This document shows positions 1 to 4,770 of a stretch of 8,563 nucleotides of DNA, piece by piece. The notes under the pieces are model-generated. The model worked only from the letters and a program-made list of their open reading frames with translations. It did no database searches and was not told where the DNA came from. How positions within the stretch are numbered: position 1 is the first letter of the stretch; every line of letters begins with the position of its first letter. Position numbers and translations under genes: made by a program. This stretch comes from an uncultured Bacteroidales bacterium (lineage in GTDB: Bacteria > Bacteroidota > Bacteroidia > Bacteroidales > Muribaculaceae), in contig URZM01000089.1 in assembly GCA_900552315.1 (NCBI GenBank), positions 1 to 8,563 of the forward strand. Direction: 5' to 3'.

Positions 1-38
1 TTGGGAAGCTGATGCTCTACCAACTGAGCTATTGTCGC
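1..38 (-). tRNA. tRNA-Gly(CCC), 5' half, cut by window edge
   Basis: Read on the minus strand, 38 nt run from the 5' end (G1 at position 38) to the end of the anticodon loop at position 1. They fit a tRNA: a 7-nt acceptor strand GCGACAA, then TA at 8-9, D-stem GCTC/GAGC with a GG-containing D-loop, A26, anticodon-stem strand TCAGC, and the loop TTCCCAA. Anticodon positions 34-36 read CCC (complement at 3-5), which decodes GGG glycine. The 3' half (anticodon stem 3' strand, T-arm, acceptor 3' strand) lies outside the window, so pairing of the acceptor and anticodon stems cannot be checked here. Confidence 0.9.
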
Positions 39-48
39 GTTTGGTGAT

Positions 49-80
49 GCAAAGTTACACTTTATTTCTGAATCTCGCAA
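49..80 (-). promoter_or_regulatory. Bacteroidetes-type promoter of the tRNA-Gly gene
   Basis: On the minus strand, TAACTTTGC (complement of 49-57) matches the -7 consensus TAnnTTTG. A TTG (complement of 78-80) lies 20 nt upstream, as expected for a -33 element. The -7 box ends about 10 nt before the tRNA 5' end, so transcription should start a few bases ahead of the mature tRNA. The tRNA is therefore probably not dependent on read-through from the HU operon, although no clear terminator separates the two. Confidence 0.75.
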
Positions 81-120
81 GTCGGAGATTAGGATTTTTT
101 ATATTTCCTGTAAATCTCCG
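71..120. repeat. Competing inverted repeats at the 3' end of the HU-LysM gene
   Basis: GAGATT at 85-90 is complementary to AATCTC on both sides. It can pair with 71-76 (6 bp, 8-nt loop). As part of CGGAGATT (83-90) it can also pair with AATCTCCG at 113-120 (8 bp, 22-nt loop). The two hairpins exclude each other. They span the stop codon of the HU-LysM gene and the -33 box of the tRNA promoter. Neither is followed by a T-run on the minus strand, so this is not a classical terminator. A function is not shown. Confidence 0.35.
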
Positions 121-1471
121 CGCCTCGGTTCTTGGCCTTCTTTATTACGGCCGAATCTTTGGGGTCTATCCCTAAGGTTTCGGCGCTCGGCACTTTGATT
201 CTCGTGCCGGGACGTATCCGGTCGGGGTGTCCCAATCCGGCATTGTAATCATAAATCAGGGGCCAAAGGTTGTAATTGCCGTAATATTCGCGTGCCATGG
301 TGGTAAGATAGCGTTTCTTAGTTATCTTGTCGGTGAATATTTCAGGCTCTTTTGCGGTGCTTCCCTTGGTGGCCTTCTCATTTATATCGGCCTTGAGTTG
401 TTTGTCTGATGTCTCTGTGGGAACGTCGGCCGATTCTTTATTTTCAACCGGTTCGATTGCCTTTACGGCTTCTTCCGGCACGTTGATTTTTGTTGTCCCT
501 GTTCCTCCCTGCGGTTTGCCTACCACCTTGGCGGTGACGGCGTGGCTCGCAATCTCTGTCTGCCGATCAGTGTTCAGGGCTGATATGACGGCTTCGAAAG
601 ATTCGGGCATTACAATTCTCCAAGCAAGTATGGCTATACCTATAATTGCAAAGGAGCATAGTGCGCCGATAAGGAATCCTCTGCCGAAATGTCCGGATCT
701 GTGTCGATTGCCGTTAGTCTCATGACAGGAGTCAATATCGTCTTCCTCGCACTCTGCGGCGTGAGGCATGACGGGGATGACATGGTGTTCTTGGGGCTGC
801 GGTGCGGGCGTAGGCTCCTTCGCCGGCTCGGGGTCAGCGGGTATGGAGGGGGAGGGAGTTGAGACAATTGGGTTAAGTGCAGGAGAGGGGGTGGTTGGCT
901 TCGGCTCTACCTCTACCTCTATCAGAGTCTCGGGCACGGTAGTAGAGAGATTCTCAGATATCTCGGGAATGGAATCTGCATTGTTGGCTTGAGGCTCCGT
1001 GCATGGAGTTTCAGGCTCCGTATATGGAGTCTCAGGTTCTTCCGGCACGATGTCGGCGGATCCGTCCGCTTTCGTTTCCTGAAATGCCGGCCTCGCGGTC
1101 GTCCCCGTCTCCTCCTGTTCGGCTGTCTCGAGCATCTCGTCTGTGACAGTGTCGTTTAGCTCCACAGGCTCGAACATTGCGAAAGGAGCGTTGACAGCCT
1201 CGGCGAGCGCCTTGTCGGGGGTGAATGTAACTTTGCGGTGTTCAGGTATTATCATCTGCTCACCGGTGTTGACGTTCACGCTTTTGCGCTGCTCCACGTT
1301 GATGGACTTGAAGGTGCCTATCCCTTTGACCTTGACGTTCTCTCCGGCCAATATTGTTTCCGCCACGGTGGCGAAAAGTTCGCGCATGAACAGTTCGCAG
1401 GCTTTAATGTCAAAGCCAGTGCCGTCTGCAATCATGCGGCTGAGTTCTGGAAGGGATACTCTGGCGTTCAT
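89..1471 (-). CDS. HU-family DNA-binding protein with membrane helix and LysM-like domain
   Basis: This 460-residue protein has four parts. Residues 1-93 form an HU/IHF domain, with the core motif VKGIGTF at 48-54 and the arm tip ending TPDKAL. The tip position that holds the intercalating proline in HU is Val67. Residues about 100-260 are an acidic, Pro/Thr/Glu-rich linker. A hydrophobic helix lies at 266-287, preceded by basic RHRSGHFGRG, which predicts the N-terminus in the cytoplasm. After a second polar linker, residues 387-428 resemble LysM: a TMAREYYGN helix, LIYDYN, then RIRPGTRIKVP; the usual GDTL start is degenerate. HU bends DNA and LysM usually binds peptidoglycan, so a DNA-to-envelope link is inferred. 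The start codon overlaps the stop of the upstream HU gene in ATGA, so translation is probably coupled. HU fusions to envelope domains are known in Bacteroidetes; the role of this one is unknown. Confidence 0.88.
   Translation of the reverse strand: MNARVSLPELSRMIADGTGFDIKACELFMRELFATVAETILAGENVKVKGIGTFKSINVEQRKSVNVNTGEQMIIPEHRKVTFTPDKALAEAVNAPFAMFEPVELNDTVTDEMLETAEQEETGTTARPAFQETKADGSADIVPEEPETPYTEPETPCTEPQANNADSIPEISENLSTTVPETLIEVEVEPKPTTPSPALNPIVSTPSPSIPADPEPAKEPTPAPQPQEHHVIPVMPHAAECEEDDIDSCHETNGNRHRSGHFGRGFLIGALCSFAIIGIAILAWRIVMPESFEAVISALNTDRQTEIASHAVTAKVVGKPQGGTGTTKINVPEEAVKAIEPVENKESADVPTETSDKQLKADINEKATKGSTAKEPEIFTDKITKKRYLTTMAREYYGNYNLWPLIYDYNAGLGHPDRIRPGTRIKVPSAETLGIDPKDSAVIKKAKNRGAEIYRKYKKS
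992..1033. repeat. Two tandem 21-bp copies in the linker of the HU-LysM gene
   Basis: Two adjacent 21-bp units, 992-1012 and 1013-1033, both start AGGCTCCGT and differ at three positions. They encode the duplicated peptide PETPxTEP at residues 147-159 of the HU-LysM protein. A decayed third copy may follow (AGGTTCTTC from 1034). This is consistent with linker growth by slippage or duplication and keeps the reading frame. Confidence 0.8.
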
Positions 1472-1752
1472 TTCTTGATTTCGCGCAATTGTTGTTTAAA
1501 TAAGGCTGCAGGCTTGAAACCGAGCGAGACTTTCGGAGGAATCAGCAATCTTCGCCCGGAGGAAGGCATGGACATGACTCGCTCCGCGCGTTTTTTGGGC
1601 TCGAAGCTGCCGAATCCGGGTATCGCCACGGTGTCCATGGCTGTCGCGGTGCGTGTCATGGCATTGGCCAGTGCATCCAACATCGTGGCGGCCTCCTTTT
1701 TGTTGATGCCGCTGCGCCTGCTGACTGTCTCTATCAGTGTCTTGTTGTCCAT
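1468..1752 (-). CDS. HU/IHF family DNA-binding protein
   Basis: This 94-residue protein has the normal length of HU/IHF, small dimeric nucleoid proteins that bend DNA. The sequence shows the helical N-terminal half (DNKTLIETVSRRSGINKKEA), the family turn IPGFGSFEPKKRAER at 44-58, and the arm tip SMPSSG with Pro63, the position of the DNA-intercalating proline in HU. The C-terminus is basic (QLREIKK). An in-frame start 60 nt further upstream is rejected because the promoter -7 box lies between it and this ATG. The chosen ATG leaves a leader of about 24 nt without a strong Shine-Dalgarno. It is the first gene of an operon with the HU-LysM protein (4-nt overlap), which suggests the two may pair as a heterodimer. 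DNA specificity cannot be read from the sequence. Confidence 0.92.
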   Translation of the reverse strand: MDNKTLIETVSRRSGINKKEAATMLDALANAMTRTATAMDTVAIPGFGSFEPKKRAERVMSMPSSGRRLLIPPKVSLGFKPAALFKQQLREIKK

Positions 1753-1780
1753 GTAGCTGCCACTTTTTTTGAAACGGAGT

Positions 1781-1812
1781 GCAAACTTAATAAATAAATT
1801 CGGAAGAGGCAA
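1781..1812 (-). promoter_or_regulatory. Promoter of the HU operon
   Basis: On the minus strand, TAAGTTTGC (complement of 1781-1789) fits TAnnTTTG. A TTG (complement of 1810-1812) lies 20 nt upstream as the -33 box. Transcription should start near 1776, giving a short A-rich leader before the ATG at 1752. The match is to the Bacteroidetes primary sigma-factor consensus. Confidence 0.75.
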
Positions 1813-1837
1813 GCCTTTAGGCTTCTATCGATGCCTC
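1806..1837. repeat. Nested inverted repeat over the HU promoter -33 region
   Basis: AAGCC (1811-1815) pairs with GGCTT (1820-1824) across a 4-nt TTTA loop. Outer arms GAGGC (1806-1810) and GCCTC (1833-1837) can extend the structure past an 8-nt bulge (1825-1832). It covers the -33 box of the HU operon promoter, so it could be an operator. It may also be chance, or a remnant terminator, but it lacks a following T-run. Confidence 0.3.
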
Positions 1838-1888
1838 ATCGTCTTTGGGAGCTTGATTGTCAGCGGAATATGTATGTAAAAAAATCGG

Positions 1889-1905
1889 TGCAAGAATATT
1901 TTGCA
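1889..1905. promoter_or_regulatory. Candidate operator palindrome upstream of tnaA
   Basis: TGCAA (1889-1893) and TTGCA (1901-1905) form a 5-bp perfect dyad separated by 7 nt in an A/T-rich stretch. The centre, 1897, lies about 64 nt before the predicted tnaA transcription start, where class I activators (for example Crp/Fnr-family dimers) often bind. Half-sites differ from the E. coli CRP consensus, so the binding protein is unknown. Confidence 0.35.
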
Positions 1906-1923
1906 TAAAAGTTGAAAACACAG

Positions 1924-1955
1924 TTTGTAGGTATAAAAAAATTGTCGTACCTTTG
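1924..1955 (+). promoter_or_regulatory. Promoter of tnaA
   Basis: TTTG at 1924-1927, a 20-nt spacer and TACCTTTG at 1948-1955 form a near-perfect Bacteroidetes -33/-7 promoter. Transcription should begin near 1961, leaving an A/T-rich leader of about 35 nt before the ATG at 1996. This leader is too short for a TnaC-type regulatory peptide like that of E. coli. Confidence 0.85.
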
Positions 1956-1995
1956 TACAAAATTTAAAAGACACTTAAAACTAATACTAAAGTTT

Positions 1996-3372
1996 ATGGA
2001 ATTACCTTTCGCAGAATCTTGGAAGATTAAAATGGTTGAGCCGATACGCAAGAGCACCCGTGAGGAGCGCGAGCAGTGGCTCAAGGAGTGTGATTACAAT
2101 GTTTTCATGCTTAAGAGCGAGCAGGTCTACATCGACTGCATCACCGACAGTGGTACAGGCTCCATGAGCGACCGTCAGTGGGCTGCCATGATGATGGGTG
2201 ACGAGAGCTATGCAGGCGCTCGGTCTTTCTTTAATCTGAAAGATACTATCACCAAGCTGACAGGCTTCAAATATGTGCTTCCCACTCACCAGGGACGCGC
2301 CGCAGAGAATGTGCTGTTCTCGTATCTGGTACACGAGGGCGACATCGTTCCCGGCAATTCACATTTCGACACCACGAAGGGCCATATCGAGAGCCGCAAG
2401 GCATTTGCCGTGGACTGCACCATTGATGAGGCGAAGGACACTCAGCTTGAGCATCCCTTCAAGGGCAACGTGGACATCGTCAAGCTTGAGAAAGTGCTCA
2501 AGGAGCAGGGCGACAAGGTTCCTTTCGTGATTGTGACCATCACGAACAATACGGCAGGCGGCCAGCCTGTTAGCATGAAGAACCTCCGCGAGGTCAGCGT
2601 GCTTTGCGAGAAATACAAGAAGCCCCTTGTGTTTGACTCCGCACGTTTTGCCGAGAACGCATATTTCATCAAGACCCGTGAGGAAGGCTATGCAGACAAG
2701 AGCATCAAGGAGATTACCCGCGAGATGTTCGACCTGGCAGACGGCATGACGATGTCCTCCAAGAAGGACGGTCTGGTGAACATGGGCGGTTTCATCGCCA
2801 CACGTCACGAAGAGTGGTATGAGGGCGCCAAGGGCTTCTGCATCTGCTTCGAGGGCTTTGTGACCTATGGCGGTATGAACGGACGTGACATGGACGCCTT
2901 GGCTGTCGGCCTGAACGAGAACACCGAGTTCGACATGCTCGAGACCCGTATCAAGCAGGTTCAGTATCTTGCCGGCAAGCTCGATGAGTACGGCATACCT
3001 TATCAGCGTCCCGTAGGCGGCCACGCCATCTTCCTGGATGCCGACAAGATTCTCACCGAGGTTCCCAAAGAGGAGTTCCCCGCCCAGATGCTCACCGTGG
3101 AGCTTTATCGCGAGGCAGGTATCCGTGGCTGCGAGATAGGCTATATCCTGGCGGACCGTGACCCCGTAACCCGTGAGAACCGTTTCGGCGGACTTGATTT
3201 CCTCCGTCTGTGCATCCCCCGTCGCGTCTACACCAACAACCACATGGACGTGATCGCTGCCGCTATCAAGAACGTATATGACCGTCGTCATGAGGTCAAG
3301 AGAGGTCTGAAGATAGTTTGGGAGGCTCCGTTGCTCCGTCATTTCACGGTCAAGCTCGCTCCCGCAGACTGA
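1996..3372 (+). CDS. tnaA: Tryptophanase (tryptophan indole-lyase)
   Basis: TnaA is a cytoplasmic PLP enzyme that splits L-tryptophan into indole, pyruvate and ammonia; the family is tetrameric. The 458-residue length is normal. Visible landmarks are THQGRAAEN (97-105) near the cofactor, FDSARFAENAYFIK (213-226) with Asp214 facing the pyridine nitrogen and Arg217, and the Schiff-base lysine Lys257 in MSSKKD. Three positions separate tryptophanase from tyrosine phenol-lyase: Asp125 (FDTTKGH; Thr in the phenol-lyase), Ile381 in CEIG (Arg in the phenol-lyase), and His449 in LRHFT (Phe in the phenol-lyase). All favour tryptophanase. An upstream in-frame TTG at 1912 is rejected because the promoter lies after it. 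The gene appears monocistronic, with its own promoter and terminator. No tnaB permease or tnaC leader adjoins it. The family assignment is secure. Confidence 0.97.
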   Translation: MELPFAESWKIKMVEPIRKSTREEREQWLKECDYNVFMLKSEQVYIDCITDSGTGSMSDRQWAAMMMGDESYAGARSFFNLKDTITKLTGFKYVLPTHQGRAAENVLFSYLVHEGDIVPGNSHFDTTKGHIESRKAFAVDCTIDEAKDTQLEHPFKGNVDIVKLEKVLKEQGDKVPFVIVTITNNTAGGQPVSMKNLREVSVLCEKYKKPLVFDSARFAENAYFIKTREEGYADKSIKEITREMFDLADGMTMSSKKDGLVNMGGFIATRHEEWYEGAKGFCICFEGFVTYGGMNGRDMDALAVGLNENTEFDMLETRIKQVQYLAGKLDEYGIPYQRPVGGHAIFLDADKILTEVPKEEFPAQMLTVELYREAGIRGCEIGYILADRDPVTRENRFGGLDFLRLCIPRRVYTNNHMDVIAAAIKNVYDRRHEVKRGLKIVWEAPLLRHFTVKLAPAD

Positions 3373-3421
3373 TAGACAAACCACGGCATGGTTACGCTTG
3401 TGTGCCATGCACTGAACATAC

Positions 3422-3467
3422 AGCAGACACCGTCGCGCCTCTATGCCGACGGTGTCTGCTATTTTTC
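3422..3467 (+). terminator. Strong intrinsic terminator of tnaA
   Basis: A perfect 13-bp G/C-rich stem, GCAGACACCGTCG (3423-3435) with its complement at 3447-3459, is extended by one A-T pair (3422/3460). It has an 11-nt loop and is followed by TATTTTT. It lies 50 nt after the tnaA stop and ends transcription before the next promoter. Confidence 0.93.
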
Positions 3468-3476
3468 TGAAAGCGT

Positions 3477-3507
3477 TTTGCCGTGAGCGGGATTTTTGCT
3501 AACTTTG
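3477..3507 (+). promoter_or_regulatory. Promoter of the Yip1-like/smpB/PurF-like/rlhA run
   Basis: TTTG (3477-3480), a 19-nt spacer and TAACTTTG (3500-3507) fit the Bacteroidetes consensus. It starts about 10 nt after the tnaA terminator T-run. The -7 box ends only 7 nt before the ATG at 3515, so the transcript would have almost no leader for that start. Confidence 0.8.
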
Positions 3508-3514
3508 CGGTCTG

Positions 3515-4261
3515 ATGGCTGCGAAATCTGATACAAATAACGGAAAGGAAGGACATCGTACCGGGAAAAGCAAGGGTACGTCGGCACGCCGTGGCCGGTC
3601 GAATGGCCGTGAGTATGACACCGTTCAGGAAAATGAGGATGAGTTCATGAAAAGGCTGTGCTACGGGGATGATGCTGATCAAGGAGGAGAAAAACAGTGT
3701 TCCGCGACTCCAAATCCGTGGCTGCTTTTCCTTCATCTGCTAATAGCGCCTAAATTGGGCTGGCGACGTATCAAGAGCGCAGGTTTCGACTTAGAGGATT
3801 ATGCGCGTCGACTGTTTTACCCGTTGCTTGCGCTTATGGCTGCATGTCGATTCGCCGACAAGATATATTATTCCGGTGTGCCGCTTTGGAAATTGTTGCA
3901 GGAGGCGTTGGCGTTGTTTGTGGCTGGATTCGCCGGATTCTATCTTGTGAGCCTTCTCGCCCGTATGTTTCTGCCTACGGTGACGAGGATAAAGATAGAC
4001 TCAGGATTCGGGCGTATATATATAATGACTGTAATGGGTGTGCTTGCCTTGGCCATGACTGTGAACGAGTTGCTACCATGGCTTGGAATGATGCTCTTGG
4101 TGCTTCCCATATATTCCACATATATTCTTGTGAAAGGCCTCAAGCCTCTGCGAGTCCCTCCCGATGAACTCATGCCTTCGGCCATTGTTATGACCGTGTT
4201 GTGCCTGGGTGTGCCTACAGCTATTTATTATTTGCTCAGGGTGTTGATGCCGCCTGCATGA
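3515..4261 (+). CDS. Yip1-like multi-pass membrane protein
   Basis: This is a 248-residue protein. Residues 1-62 are hydrophilic and highly charged, rich in Lys, Arg, Asp and Glu. A short apolar stretch with PKLGWRRIK (79-87) follows, then four to five hydrophobic helices at about 100-113, 130-152, 167-187, 189-208 and 222-245. The P-x-x-GW-x-x-I start and five-helix plan resemble the Yip1 family of bacterial inner-membrane proteins, whose function is unknown; the assignment rests on pattern, not on a catalytic motif. The ATG at 3515 makes the mRNA nearly leaderless. An internal ATG at 3647 (Met45) would give a 204-residue protein that keeps all helices, and is a real alternative. It is the first gene of the run, 13 nt before smpB. 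Confidence 0.75.
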   Translation: MAAKSDTNNGKEGHRTGKSKGTSARRGRSNGREYDTVQENEDEFMKRLCYGDDADQGGEKQCSATPNPWLLFLHLLIAPKLGWRRIKSAGFDLEDYARRLFYPLLALMAACRFADKIYYSGVPLWKLLQEALALFVAGFAGFYLVSLLARMFLPTVTRIKIDSGFGRIYIMTVMGVLALAMTVNELLPWLGMMLLVLPIYSTYILVKGLKPLRVPPDELMPSAIVMTVLCLGVPTAIYYLLRVLMPPA

Positions 4262-4274
4262 ATATCTTATTTTT

Positions 4275-4730
4275 ATGAAACAGAATCAAGTCAATATAAA
4301 GAACCGGCGTGCCACTTTCGATTATGAAATCGTGGACACGTATACGGCAGGGATTGTTCTCACAGGTACCGAGATAAAGTCCATACGCCAGGGCAAGGCG
4401 TCCCTTGCCGACACCTATTGCCTGGTGGAGAACGGAGAGGTATGGGTAAAGAACATGTATGTGGCCGAGTATTTCTATGGTACGTACAACAACCATGTGG
4501 CACGCCGTGACCGTAAACTGTTGCTGAACAAGAAGGAGATAGGCAAGCTCGCGCGTTCGGGAGCCGAGGCCGGGTTCACCATTATACCGCTGCGCCTGTT
4601 CATTTCCGAGCGAGGCCTCGCGAAGCTTGTGGTGGGAGTGGCCCGAGGCAAAAAGAGTTTCGACAAACGCCAGAGCATAAAGGAACGGGAGGACAAACGT
4701 CAGCTCGACAGAATTTTAAAAAACAAGTAA
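4275..4730 (+). CDS. smpB: SsrA-binding protein SmpB
   Basis: SmpB binds tmRNA and brings it to stalled ribosomes for trans-translation, which frees the ribosome and tags the incomplete peptide. The 151-residue length is typical. The family signature is clear: NRRATFDYEI near the N-terminus, GIVLTGTEIKSIRQGKASLADTY (26-48), the NNHVARRDRKLLLNKKEI segment (72-89), and the basic tail GKKSFDKRQSIKERE (125-139) that enters the mRNA channel. Phe129 sits where many proteobacterial and Thermus proteins have His. The start has no Shine-Dalgarno, only an A/T-rich stretch. No promoter is visible in the 13-nt gap to the upstream gene, so it is probably co-transcribed. The tmRNA gene itself is not in this window. 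Confidence 0.97.
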   Translation: MKQNQVNIKNRRATFDYEIVDTYTAGIVLTGTEIKSIRQGKASLADTYCLVENGEVWVKNMYVAEYFYGTYNNHVARRDRKLLLNKKEIGKLARSGAEAGFTIIPLRLFISERGLAKLVVGVARGKKSFDKRQSIKEREDKRQLDRILKNK

Positions 4731-4770
4731 AGGCTTTTTGCGCTTTCAGATTTTAGTGTGTGGATAATAA

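Noticed and set aside
1753..1812. 20-residue N-terminal extension of the small HU protein
   Set aside because: The promoter -7 box (1781-1789) lies inside it and the HU family starts at MDNKTLIE.
1947..1958. GTAC-CTTT-GTAC symmetry over the tnaA -7 box
   Set aside because: The TAnnTTTG box plus common flanking bases explains it; GTAC is self-complementary by itself.
1912..1995. 28-residue N-terminal extension of tryptophanase from a TTG start
   Set aside because: The tnaA promoter lies within it, and the family alignment starts at MELPF.
2359..3408. 349-codon open frame on the minus strand opposite tnaA
   Set aside because: It mirrors a highly biased, conserved gene; its translation shows no family motif, and tnaA on the plus strand is certain.
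3386..3410. GCATGG/CCATGC inverted repeat after tnaA
   Set aside because: Six-pair stem with a 13-nt loop and no T-run; the strong terminator 12 nt downstream accounts for termination.
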